NCBI GenBank assembly: GCA_033977485.1
Contig: CM066998.1
Location: forward strand, 59,920,274-59,984,273
From: Hydrangea macrophylla
Taxonomy: Eukaryota; Streptophyta; Magnoliopsida; Cornales; Hydrangeaceae
Length of the DNA: 64,000 nt
Direction of reading: 5' to 3'
The notes under the pieces were generated by a model that saw nothing but the letters and a program-made list of their open reading frames with translations, was not told where the DNA came from and made no database searches. Positions within the stretch are counted from its first letter, which is position 1; every line of letters starts with the position of its first letter. A program made the translations under genes and the position numbers. Positions 20,732-32,600 of the stretch are shown here, one piece after another.

Positions 20732-20881
20732 TTCGATTGATCGAAATGACTTCAATCGCTTGAGGGTAGATCTGCCAGGTTCGATCAATTGAAGATCGAT
20801 TTGATCAATTAAAGTGGGGACCATGTCATAAATGTATGTCGGTAGGGTTTCGATCGCTTAAAAACACTTCGATTGATTGAA
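20732..20881. repeat. Paired-palindrome array, TTCGATCGATTGAA type (2)
   Basis: Three further pairs of the same family. Centres are 20738/20757, 20786/20806 and 20855/20874, with internal spacings 19, 20 and 19 bp. Distances between pairs (48 and 69 bp) are less regular than in the first array. Confidence 0.85.
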
Positions 20882-21391
20882 AGAGAGATTTCAAGTATGG
20901 TCAAGGCAAGTATATAGAATCTCATTGTATTATAAAATACTGAAAATACAAGGTATTACATATGGGGATTCCGAGGATCACCTCTTGTACATGTTTTTGG
21001 TTTCCACTTCAAATGATGTAATAATGAGATTTTCGAATAGCTAGGACTATGTACTTAATTTGGAAACCTTTGGAATGGCATTAAAATGTTGTAATGTGTC
21101 ACTAAACTTCTTTTGGTCATGTTGGAAACAAATTAGATCACTTGAGTTCATGTTTTGTAATCTTACGTTTTGAATGAAAGTTGGTAGTACTTTTGGTGTG
21201 TTAATCCATACAAGCCTTAACTTGTGTCGTTATCATTTTCTTTCAATGTTGGCAACGCTTATATATGTTCTTGTAGCCATATTATGGTTTGGAAGGATTG
21301 AAATCAAGAGGGGTGAATGTGGTAAAGTGGAAGTTGATTGATCCTTAGGCAAATTCTACCAAAGGGGGAAGAATTCTGCCAAGGGGGGTCT

Positions 21392-21491
21392 TTCGACTGG
21401 TCGAACTGGCTAATAGAGGTTGATTGATCCTTAAGGAAATTCTGCCAAGGGATCTTTCAACCGATCGAACAGTCCAGTTCGACCGGTTGAA
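21392..21491. repeat. Palindromes of TTCGACCGGTCGAA type
   Basis: TTCGACTGGTCGAA at 21392, TTCAACCGATCGAA at 21456 and TTCGACCGGTTGAA at 21478. The last two centres are 22 bp apart. The outer TTC...GAA arms match the arrays at 20084 and 20732, while the core differs. Confidence 0.75.
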
Positions 21492-21819
21492 ATTCATGCT
21501 GCATAATTTATTTTTCTACCCCTTCCGAAAAATACTCAAATGTTTTGATTTGTTCTTAGGGTATCTTTAGAGCCCCTTTTAATATAAATTCATTCGTTTC
21601 GATATATTATTACGTTTTCAAATATATACGGATTTTATAACTCAGACATTATTGTTTCCAAAAGTTTTGAATACTCAAGGTTGTTTTAAGTTTCTTTTCC
21701 GCTGCTATAATCTTTTAAATGAATTGGATGAGCCTTGGAAGCGTACCACGTATCCTATTTCCGCCCTTAGTGGGATGGGTCGTGACAAAGATAGAGATAG
21801 AAATACAATAAAATAATTT

Positions 21820-22984
21820 ACTTGACTCTAGCTCTCAATTTCCTCTAATTTTTCTTTAATGCCAATGGTGTACGTGGATGAACTCCTTTGCCAATCTTGT
21901 GCGCAAATTAAAGACTCCACAATTTTTGGAGTCAAAGAACTATGAAACTGATCAAGTACTCAACCTTCTATACTAAAAGCAGATTTTGATGCAACAGTTG
22001 ATATGGGGATAGCCATAATATCACGTGCCATTACTGAAAGCACACGTTAAGTTGAAGATTTTGATTTCCACCAACCCAAAATATCAAAATTTCGATGATT
22101 CATTCTCCATGGCATCCCCTATATAACGATCTATCTTAGACTTAAGAACATCAATTTCTTCTGATTCAAGAAATTCTTGCTAATCTTCATCATCTTCATG
22201 TCGTCCATTCTTGAACATCCTACATCATCATTCTTTTCGATATCTTTGACAGCTTGAGTCACGCCAACGTTCACCATTGATGAGCAGTGTTCATAGGCAC
22301 GATCCATAACCTTTATAATTTTCTCAATCATTACATCAACATTACAAGTGGGGTAATATTTCTTAATACAAAATTTCACAAACTTTAACTTATAACAATG
22401 GATCCAAAACAACGGCGATGATCAACAATATATTATTTTTTTCAATATTATAGTACTTATCAAACTTCAACTTCATCTTCCTAGTCATCTCCACTATTTG
22501 ACCAATTCAAGAGAATAGCTTGAATCCTTTGTACCTCTAAAAAAATGAATTAGAAGTCACATACTTGGAACCAGAGACACGTTTTGTGATGGCATAAAAT
22601 TGCTCTAGGAATTTACTAAGACTTCTAATGGTTTTCCAATCCTCTTCTTTCATAGGTTCTTTAATTTCAACTAAAAAGCTCACATCTTGTTCTTCGATCC
22701 TCTCAAACACTTTTTGATATTGAATTGTAGTGTCGAACATGATAAGTAGAGTTCCATCCCGTTAGAACATCTAAGCACAAGACCTTACTGACTGGAATTC
22801 TTTCTTGCTCAGCACATTGTTTTAAATTTTGTAAGCGAGAAGTTGAACTTCTTACATATTTCACATACTCTCTAAGAGAAACTATTGAACTCTTAACTTC
22901 ATCTATTCCATCCCTCACAACAAGATTTAGTATATGAGCAAAACACTTAACATGGAAGTATTCACTATCTAACAATAAACCCCC
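21820..22984 (-). pseudogene. hAT transposase, middle and C-terminal parts (broken)
   Basis: Read leftward from 22984, the translation gives the CFAHILNLVVRDG block of hAT transposases (CxxH motif), then the LTGWNSTY block (family usually TRWNS). Next comes FLEQFYAITKRVSGS, then at 22030-21880 a C-terminal dimerisation (Dimer_Tnp_hAT) block with VMARDIMAIPISTVAS and SLTPKIVESLICAQDW. It resembles RICESLEEPER/zinc-finger BED-type hAT proteins. Frameshifts and stops separate the blocks, including a stop just after GWWKSKSST. The preceding part of the same protein lies at 26391-26607, displaced by an LTR insertion in a C-run. Catalytically dead; it records an old autonomous hAT element. Confidence 0.9.
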
Positions 22985-25900
22985 TGTGGACGCGCAGCCT
23001 CGGGGGATCCACTCCTTTCATTTCGGAAAGGGTTTTGGTTTTGAAATCGATTTGAAAAGGTCTGTAAAAACATAAATAGAGTCACCACTTGGTCTTTAGG
23101 GAACCAAGAAAACCAATTTTGACTCACCCCATTTTTGACTCACCCAAACAGATAAAGGGCACTGGCCCTTTATAATCAAAGAACTTGGCTTGGGGTTTTG
23201 GTAAGAGAGAGGAATGAGCATTTGCAACAACTAAAACACCCTCAATTCACCCCTTCTCTCGACATGCCTCAATTAGCATCCAAATAATCATCTTATACTA
23301 TGTTTGGTTCGACAGTTAATATTATGATAAGTATATTACATCACACAAGAAACTTGAAACGGAAGATCAAAAGATATGATATCATTCATAAGATCTAAGC
23401 CAAGTATCACACAATACAAAAGTGAAAAATCACATAAAACTAACCTAGGAAAAAATGTCTAATCACATATCAAGTAATCAACTTTTCCTAATCTAGATGG
23501 GACATGAATTATTCTTGAAACAAATGATCAAAGAAAACAAAGTATGCTTAGCAAGATAAAATGTATGCATGTTGACTCTTGAGAAAAGAAGACCTCTCAA
23601 TCCCCAGGACAGATGAGAAATGAAGATTTGATCGAGGAAAAGCATGAACATGTGACCAACTTCGTTCGTTATAATCTACTTGGATTAAGAGTCACAAAAA
23701 CCCCAAATCTTACATGGATGCAATATATGATCTTAGAATGTGCAAAGTTGTAGTGTGTTTGTGTTCATGGGCTTTCTAAAGTGAATTAAAACTATAGAAT
23801 ATGCATGAATTCATGAAGAATGTTATTATAGGATATGTGCAAATGTTATATGAACAACTTCCTAAGACATGGGCTAATTTGGATTGCACGTGAATATCTA
23901 ATCAAAGAATGAAAGAAAAACATGCTTGCTATGAATAGTGGACAGAATAGTGAACTGATTTTGTAAAAATAGAAAAGTGAGGTTAGGAGTGTTTTTAATT
24001 CATGAAATTTTATGGAGATAATCCCTACTGTGTCTATAACACTTAGAAAAAAGCCAAACCAATATTGAAGTTTTAGATTTAGAGAAATCATATAAAAAAG
24101 AGAGGTTAGTCGAAAACAGAATCCGTACTGTCGATTGAAATGTAGAAATATCTTGAAAATGAAAACAAAACATTTAGAGCCTCATATTATACAAAAAGTT
24201 CCCCAACACACTGATGTTTAAGGAAAAAATGGGTTGGGACCACTCTTTGTGGAAAATGTTTTTGGAAAACAAGTTGAAATTTAACTAAAGCTGCTGTGAT
24301 AGAAAAACAGAATGTTTTAGAACAATGTTTGGGCCAAAATGGAACCTGTTTTTAAAACTTCAACCAAAAATCATGGTCATTCCTTAATGAGTTAGGAAGA
24401 CTTTCCAAGTGGTATCACAATCTTCCATTGAGTATTGGACTCAGAATAGTGTTTTCAAGTTGAATAACTCACTATTTTGGGGTTTTTGAGAAAACAATTA
24501 TTTATTTCTTGGAATCAAATTGTGGGGGTTTAGAGGGGTTTTGAAATGGATGTTTTGAAATCATATTTTTAGTTCTTGGACGAAGATTCTAACCACTTGG
24601 AATGTCAATTCCTAACTCATTTCAAGAATTCCCTAACGCATTTGCAAAACATGGTTTTATTTGGAAACCAAACTCAAGAAACCATGGAAGTATGATACAT
24701 GAGAGGATAGATGATACATGGTATGATACAATATGATAAGAGTGGTAAAGAATATGTTCATGGGATGTGAGTCCATCTAAAAACAAGGGAGTGTTGCACC
24801 AAAATGTGAAAGTCAAAAAGTGGTCTGCTATGAATAGTGTCCAGACTTTGTATATCACTTTATAAAATCATAATGGGAGGTCAAACATGCCTTGAAAAAT
24901 TTGGGAACAATCAGAGAGCCTCCCTAGTGTGCTTAGAATACCCAAAAAAAGACCAAACTTCAATATATATCACATATTAAAAGAAACAAATCAGGATGTA
25001 CACATGACCTAGAAACAAAAGTTGCACTGTTGACTGATTTTTTGTGATATTTTATAAATAGAAGGCTAACTCCTGGGTAGACTAAAAGATATGTAAAGTT
25101 TCCTAACACATTGAAGTTCAAGGAAAAAAACTAAAAAAATGCCATGTTATGTGATGAAAACATCTAAAAACAAATGCAGACAAATTATTTACATGAACTT
25201 TAAAAATTCGAAAATGGTACTTTCACATCTCTATAATTAATGGGAAAAATTGGGGATAAACTATAAGGCATTAGGGAGATTTTCCAAGCTATCTCTAAGC
25301 TTCCAAGTCTTCTCCTAAATGGAATTAAACGAGTCTCTTTTATGGGGCAAAAGAGGGGTGGTAAATGGGATTTTAAAAAGTTTAAAATGGTCTCCCATTG
25401 GTCCAAAAGTGTTGGACATCAAAACTACGTCATTTTCATTTTTAATTATTCAATTTGAACCCCCAAAACAAATTTAAAAAATGGACTATTCTCAGGGAGA
25501 GTATCGCAGCGGCATTACTCCTCAGACATCCAGATTATTACATTTAGGCCCCCAGAGGTTCTAGTATTCGTAAAAAAGCCTTATTTCGTCCGAAATTCAC
25601 AGAAAATGCGTACAAACTCCAAATTAAGCTTGTGATATATTTTTAGAAAGGTAATGGAGTCTACTTTACATAAAAAATAGTTCGGAGATAGGTCACTTTG
25701 AAAAGTTTTGCGGTATTCGCGATAAAAGCTGATTTGATTGTGTTTTTCACCTTCAAAAATTCATAATAAATCTCTTTTAGATCCAGAATTTATGTGCGAT
25801 ATACCGTTGAAAAGCTATAGACCTCTAGTATCCATGAAATTTTTTTGAAAAATGATACGGAACTCAGGTTCTCAAGTCAACTTTTAGGTCAAACCAGTCA

Positions 25901-26363
25901 AACTGGGGATCTCCGGGAAGTTCTGGGAGCTCCCTAGAGCTGACGTTTTCATTAGATTTTCTTTTAAAATGTGTTTTAGTAATTTTCACATGATTTAGAA
26001 TGATTATGAAACTTTTGGGTGAATTCAGAAGATTTTGGTCAAACCTTGGTCAAACCGGTCAATGGGGACTTTTCGGGAACTTCCGGGACTTCTGGGAGCC
26101 TCTGGAAGCTGACGATTACATCTGAATTTTCTTTAAAACACTTCAATTATTTTTCTTATGATGTAGTATGTTTCCGGAGCTTTCAGATCAAATATGGGAG
26201 TTTTGGGATTTCAGGGGCATTCTTGATAATTTTCACCGATTCTTGAGCTTTTCGAGGGACAGAGGTGATTTCCAAGAGTCTTTTTGCGCGTCTTTTCAAT
26301 CATCGAGGACTACCATGCTAGTGGACTCCTAAATCTATTAGTTGACAAAATGGGGTGTCTATA
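22985..26363 (-). mobile_element. Tat-type solo LTR (3,379 bp) inside hAT transposase
   Basis: Plus-strand ends are TGTGGACGCG and GGGGTGTCTATA. Reversed, this is an LTR beginning TATAGACACCCC, a decayed form of the TGTAGACACCCC start seen at 53036. Five C residues lie left (22980-22984) and six right (26364-26369), compatible with a CCCCC target duplication. Removing it restores the hAT transposase reading context. It is closely related to the LTR at 50470-53035 (GAGTCACCACTTGG, GGAACCAAG, AACTTGGCT, CATCTTATACTATGTTTGG). No internal coding region, so it is a solo LTR. Small minus-strand frames inside it carry no domain. Confidence 0.85.
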
Positions 26364-26390
26364 CCCCCCTCTTAACAAGCTTCCTTCTTA

Positions 26391-26607
26391 AATTTGATGT
26401 TGCTACGTCGTTGGAACTTAATTGCATTATCAACCGTGAGTGTACACACCTTTTCAATTCCCTACCCAATTAAGCATGATGTGGAGTTGGAAGAACTTAA
26501 AATTTGAGAAATTTCTTTTGCAACTTCCAATCCTTATCATTGTAATGTGCAGTAAGCCACATATACCCAAGGTTTTGGATAGAAGTCCATAAATCAGTGG
26601 TGAGAGG
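26391..26607 (-). pseudogene. hAT transposase, catalytic N-part (broken)
   Basis: Read leftward from 26607, one frame gives LTTDLWTSIQNLGYMWLTAH and continues through KDWKLQKKFLKF. A neighbouring frame gives GIEKVCTLTVDNA, followed by a return to the first frame with NDVATSNLR. These are the conserved DDE-core entry motifs of hAT transposases; the family core contains FDLWTS- and TVDNASNND-like blocks. At least two frameshifts and a stop are present. It joins in order to the part at 21820-22984. Its own upstream side is cut by a hAT-type terminus at 26608. Confidence 0.88.
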
Positions 26608-27389
26608 TAGGGGTGCACATGGGTCGGGTCAGGTAAGGTCTAGACGGAACCAGAACCGACCCAGATATGAATGGTTCTAGTGCTTTGAGACCCAGAAGCA
26701 ACCCAGTAGGATTTGGACCCGACCCAGTAAATACGGTTCGGGTCGGGGTCACGACCCATTTTTACAATATTTTTATTTTTATTTTTATTTTTTTCAGAAT
26801 TTTTTTCCCCAGATTTTTTTTTTCGCATAATTTTTGTTGATTTTTTTTTCAAGGCATCTTTTTATTATTTTTTTATTATATGTTTAGTACCTTTAAAGCT
26901 ACTGACAAGTGGCAAATGTTTTAAGTTTTTTTTTTGTTTTCTTGATTTCTCAATGCATCTACACAGACCAACTAAATTTGAAAAAATGATATTATAATGA
27001 GTACTCACTCCACCTTTAGCAAAAGAAAATAAGTAAATTAAAAACTCCAGGCTTTTTGGGTTCAAAACAAAGGTCACCATCTCCAAACATACATTAAAGC
27101 AATTGGTGCAATTCACTTAATTGAAACAAATTCTGATGAACAACAAGGTTAAACAAGCAATTGGTTATGTTTGGATTGTTTCAAATGAGATTTCAAGCTT
27201 TTTTGATTATGTGGGTTCATCTATTGCATATATAATGCAAGTAGGGGTGCACAAATACCCAAGGGCCACAGACCCATACCCGACCCGAAACAACACCCTT
27301 TGACTAGACCCAAACCCGACCCGATACATTCACAGACCAGGACCAGCCCCAACCATTCGAGTCGGATTGGGCCGGCGGGTCTTGGGTAG
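26608..27389. mobile_element. Two hAT-type 5' termini, incomplete elements
   Basis: TAGGGGTGCACATGGGTCGG starts at 26608 and TAGGGGTGCACAAATACCC at 27242. Both are followed by CGGGTC/GACCCG subterminal repeats typical of non-autonomous plant hAT elements. The first interrupts the hAT transposase (left flank GTGAGAGG), but no matching right end was found. The second is cut at 27390 by a gypsy LTR. About 26760-27240 between them is AT-rich with no recognised protein. Confidence 0.65.
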
Positions 27390-29622
27390 TGTCACGCCAC
27401 GGATCCATACATGTAAACCTAAGACACGTGGCACGCCCCCAAGGCCTTCAAACACCAAGTTAGAAATGAAGAGGAGGGAAAACAAGTACTTTTATACCAT
27501 TACGTTAGACAAATCAAGCCCAAGGGAAAAATGATCATTAATAAAGTATTGCAAATTTTATACCAAAAGATAGGTCTTTGAGTCCCGGTTCCAGCGCAAA
27601 AAAACGGCGCGCGAAGCCGAATTTTCTAGAAGAAGTTATGTCCGTTTCCGTAAAGGTCGACAGTGCAGCAAAATGACCTGCGGATCGATCCACCCCAAAA
27701 CTAGATCGATCTGGTTTTGACAGAACCTCATTTTTGGTCCTCCAGAAGCACCGGATCGATCCGCCCAAGACCCGGATCGATCCGGATTCTACAGAACTCA
27801 TTTTGACAGCAAATTCCCCAGTTCTACAGATTCCTAACTACACCAAAACCAACCCAAACTTTATGCAACTTTCCAAAACCATTTCAAAACCATTCTAAAA
27901 TCATTTCAAACCATTCCCAATATATATTAAGATGATTCGAAACACAAAACAAGACTCACTAATGCTACCACACACTTGAATCTCCCCAAATTTTCACCAA
28001 ACCAACCAAAACACAAGAGTCTTGATCCAAATTCACAACTAACATATCCAAACCATAAAAACAAGAGTTTGAAAAGTTCCAACATGATTTTAAGTTCCGG
28101 TTACAACATTTACATGAGTCTTGGAGCGATTAAACCAAAAACTAACATAATTCACCAAGTTTTTGCACAAACTCAAGTTAACTATTACAACCTCAGATTT
28201 CTCCAGAATTACTAGTTTTGTACAAAAAAAAACTATAAACAAGAATCTACAATATACATAAGTCTTTTCAACTCCACGATCCCCAGTTTACCTCCCCAGA
28301 TTCTCGCCGTCTTGCTCACCTATAATGGTTATTCAATAACCACTACAATATATAAGCTTATGCTTAGTGAGAGATATCAATCAAGCACACAGATGACATA
28401 TCAATGTTTATATTCAACTCAACAAATAAAATGATCTCTGGATAAGCAAATATTTCATCCACCACTAACCGTAAGTCCACGACTCCCCCGTTAGTCCACG
28501 GTACAAGCCAATGACCCACGCCTCACACGTGCGGTCTAATGCCATTGTCGGCAACAGATGGTCGTCACCACGAAACAATCTCATGGAAGATTTATAGGAA
28601 CTTTCCTTTGACCCACATAGACAACTAAACATGCTCAGATAATCATATCACCATGCTTTTCACAAAATCATAGCTAACACATGAGTAATTAACCTAAATA
28701 GGCATGTTATCAACACCCAAAGAACAAAAACATGAACCTCATCCAAAAACGAGATTAAAACCACTCACCTCTTTGCAATTCGCTCCTAGTTGAGAAATTA
28801 AAGCCCAAATCTACTCCGGGTTCAAATCCTAAGTGAATTCGACTAACTACGAATTACAGCTCTGAATTGGGTCGCGAGAAATACGAAGATTATACTCAAA
28901 AAAATCAGTACCAAAACTTAGAACTCACCTCTATGTGTCCAAATTCGGTCTCGGAATCGAAATTGGAAGTCGAAAGACGCTTCCATCGGCGTCGAAGAGC
29001 TCCGGCGAAACCTACCCCTCTTTTCTCTCTAACCGACTAAAAAATGAAGAATAAGAGATATGTATCTCTTTCTTGATTCAAAGCTCACATATATGCTTTT
29101 TTCATTTTATTAAAAGACCCACCCATTTTTTGGTTATTTCCATTTACGCCCCCAACTAGTTTTGTAACCAGCTATTTAATCCTTCAAACTTAAGTGGGTA
29201 TTTGTCTATGCCTCGCGTGGGTCCCATAAGTGGTCCCATACAATTTTATGAAGTTTCTAATTAGCCTACTAATTAAGTAGCGTGTTCAATTCGTCCTCAC
29301 CAAGGTATCCCAAATGACCACATAATTGGTCTCTAACAATAAATAATATATTCTAAACAACATAAACTATTTCACATATGCCTTAATAAACATTTAAGTA
29401 TATAAGGGTGATACCACCATCTTGTCCCATCACAATGGAACTCTTTCAACTCATGTCCCAATATGGGACTACCACATTGACCAATATTGGGTTCCCAAAT
29501 TGGACACCCATAATCAACTAGTGTGCTAAAACCCACTCAAATATGTGTCAATAAACACCAATTAATTATGTCAATGTATGCTAAACCATGATTAATGATG
29601 AATCGCGGGAGTGGGTATTACA
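27390..29622 (-). mobile_element. 3' LTR of a minus-strand chromovirus (2,233 bp)
   Basis: In element orientation it starts TGTAATACCCACTCCCGC (ending at 29622) and ends GTGGCGTGACA (27390). It matches 34301-36131 at about 95-97% over the stretches I compared. A purine-rich tract on the minus strand (AAGGAGGGGAGAGA, about 29623-29636) lies immediately before it, as expected for a polypurine tract. It contains a GGATCGATCC palindrome array at 27681-27785. Confidence 0.9.
27681..27785. repeat. Paired-palindrome array, GGATCGATCC type (3' LTR)
   Basis: Four sites in two pairs. Centres are 27686/27707 and 27757/27778, both pairs spaced 21 bp and 71 bp from pair to pair. The copy in the other LTR (34591-34692) has the same geometry but more decayed cores. 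Confidence 0.9.
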
Positions 29623-29639
29623 TCTCTCCCCTCCTTAAA

Positions 29640-32600
29640 AGAAGTTTGTCCCCAAACTTAAAGTACCACAAGTTTCGAATAGGAATGAGTACTTCTCACG
29701 CATCTCATCCTCCCGTTCCCGAGTAGCCTCTTTAACAGAATGATTCTGCCACAAAACCATAACCAATGGATTAGTCTTGGTCCTCAGAAATTGAACTTTG
29801 TATCGATAATTCTCACTGGATGTTCTATGTAAGTCCGATCTTTTCCAATTTTCAACGGTTCTGGTGTGATTATATGACGTGAATCTGACACACAACGTCA
29901 CAACATTGATACGTGAAACATGTTATGAATATTTTCCATTTCATGTGGTAGCTCTAATCGGTAAGCCACTGGTCCAACTCTACCAATAATCTCAAATGGT
30001 CTAACATATCTTGGATTCAGTTTTCCACGTTTTCCAAACCTCATAATTCCTTTGGCCGGTGACACCTTTAGAAACACATAATCACCCACTTCAAACTCTA
30101 TTAGTCTCCTTTTCAAATCCGTGTATCTCTTGTAACGACTTTGAGCTGTTTGTAACCATTGTTGTATCAACTTAACTTTCTCGGTGGTCTGCTGAACTAT
30201 CTCAAGTCCCAATAATTTATATTCTCCTACCTTAGCCCAACAAATTGGCGAACGACATTTATGCCCATATAAAGCCTCAAAAGGTGCCATCCTAATGCTG
30301 GATTGAAAACTATTATTATAAGTAAATTTCGCCAATGATAAGTGTTGTTCCCAATTACCTTTGAAATCAAGAACGTAGAGTCTAAGCATATCTTCTAATA
30401 TCTGAATTACCCGCTTTGATTGTCTGTCAGTCTGCGGATGGAAAGATGTTCTAAAATTCAACTTGGTCCCCATAGCCTCTTGTAAACCCTTCCAAAATCT
30501 TAATGTAAATCTACTATCTCTATTTGAGATAATAGACACTGGAACTCCATTAAGCCTTACAATTTCTTGAACATACAACTCTGCCAACTTCATTGGATCA
30601 TTAGTTTTAATCGGTAGAAAATGCGCAAACTTGGTTAATCGGTCAATGATTACCCAAATAATATCATTTGATCTTCTAGATTTTGGTAAACCTGCTATAA
30701 AATCCATCTTGATGTTCTTCCATTTCCATTCCGGTACTTGCAATGGTTGTAACAACCACGCTGATCTTTGATGTTCTGCTTTTACTTGTTGACATACCAT
30801 ACATTTTTCCACGTGTTCATCTACTTTTTGCTTCATTCCAAACCACCAATAATTCTCTTGTAGATCACGATACATTTTGGTACTCCCTGGATAAATAGAA
30901 TATTTGGTATTGTGCGCCTCCTCTAGAATTGTCTCATTAATCCCATTAACATCGGGTACACAAATTCAATTTCTGTATTTTAATATACCATCCACGTAAG
31001 TAAAATCCGGTTGTATACCCTCAGGTATTCCGTCACAAAGTTTCCTCAAATTTTGATCTTGAAACTGTTTCATTCTAATCTCATCTACAAGTGTCGCTTG
31101 TGCTATTATAGTCGCCATCAAAGCTCCCTCAATTCTTGGAATTACTTCGAGTTCCAATTACTCCATTTCACGAATCAATTTCTCTTGAGAAGTCAAAACA
31201 TAAGCTAAGTTACCGGTTGACTTTCAGCTCAATGCATCGGCCACCATGTTGGCCTTCCCCAGGTGATATTGAATCGACAAATCGTAATCTTTCATCAACT
31301 CCAACCACCGTTCCCCATATAGGTAATGCCTCAAAGCCTTCAAGGTAAAGATCACTGCTGCCAATTCCAAGTCGTGTGTTGGGTAGTTGGTTTTGTATGG
31401 TCTAAGTTATTGTGAAGCGTACGTAATTACTTTTCCATTTTGCATTAGGACACATTCTAAACCTTGATGAGAAGCATCGCTGAATATGACGAACCCCTCA
31501 CTCCCTGACGGAATCGTTAATATCAGTGCTGTCATAAGTCTAGTCTTCAATTCCTTGAAACTTTCTTCACACTCAGAACTCCAAACAAAAGAAACATCTT
31601 TTTGCATTAGCTGAGTCATAGACATCGCAATTTTTGAGAAATTTTCTACAAATCTTCGGTGATACCCAGTCAATCCCAAGAAACTTCGAACTTCTGACAC
31701 ATTTTTTGGTGGAATCTAATTGGCTACTACTTCAATTTTCTACGGGTCCACTGAAACACCCTCTTTAGAAATCACATGTCCCAAAAATGCTATCTCGGTT
31801 AGTCAAAACTCACATTTCTTCAATTACCAATAACTTCTTCTCCCGAAGTCATTGCAATACCAGCCGTAAATGCTTCTCATGATCCTTAACACTTTTTGAA
31901 TAGACCAAAATATCGTCAATAAAGATAATTACATATTCATACATGTATTCTTTGAATACCGGGTTCATCAAATCCATAAAAACTGCGAGCACGTTGGTAA
32001 CTCTGAATGGCATGACCATAAACTCATAATGTCCGTATCGAGTCCTGAATGCTATCTTCTCCACATCTTCTTCTTTAACTTTCAGCTGAAGGTTGCCCGA
32101 TATCAAGTCGATCTTCGAAAAAACTTGAGCTCCTTAAAGCTGATCGAATAAATCATCAATCCTCAATAATGGGTACTTATTTTTAATAGTTAACTTGTTC
32201 AGCTCTCGATAATCAATACACATTTGTATGGTTCTGTCTTTCTTCTTGACACATAAAACTGGTGCTCTCCACGGAGAAACACTAGGTTGAATAAATCCCT
32301 TGTCGAGGAACTCCTGTAGCTGATTCTTTCACTCCTTCAATTCCACAGGTGCCATTTGTGTGGTGTCTTTGATACTGATTGTGATCTAGGTGCTACTTCA
32401 ATAGTAAACTCAATCTCCCGCTTGATCAACACGTTTGGTAGATCCTTAGGAAATACATCTAGAAACTCCCGTACTATCAAAATATCCTTCACCCGAGTCC
32501 CCGTGACACGCATATCAATTACAGTACATAGGAACCCTTGACAACCCTTTTTCAATAACTTCCAACCTGAATTGCTGATATCATATATGGTGGCACTGCT

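Larger units (their letters stand above)
18838..21787 (+). mobile_element. Large gypsy LTR relic (2,950 bp)
   Basis: Starts TGTCACGCCTCGG and ends GGGTCGTGACA. Its last 67 bp resemble the end of the solo LTR at 18354-18420. Its reversed end also resembles the terminus of the chromovirus LTR at 27390 (TGTCACG, then ACGTGGCACGC and CCAAGGC). There is no coding region on either side. It contains degenerate subrepeats at 19509-19742, palindrome arrays at 20084-20247, 20732-20881 and 21392-21491, and a TA/TG microsatellite near 20547-20572. An exact 5-bp duplication is not seen, so it may be joined to its left neighbour by recombination. Confidence 0.7.

Noticed and set aside
27976..28215. Similar small reading frames at 27976-28215 and 34886-35068
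   Set aside because: The two copies are the same part of the two LTRs of one retrotransposon; similarity is explained by LTR identity, not by a conserved gene.
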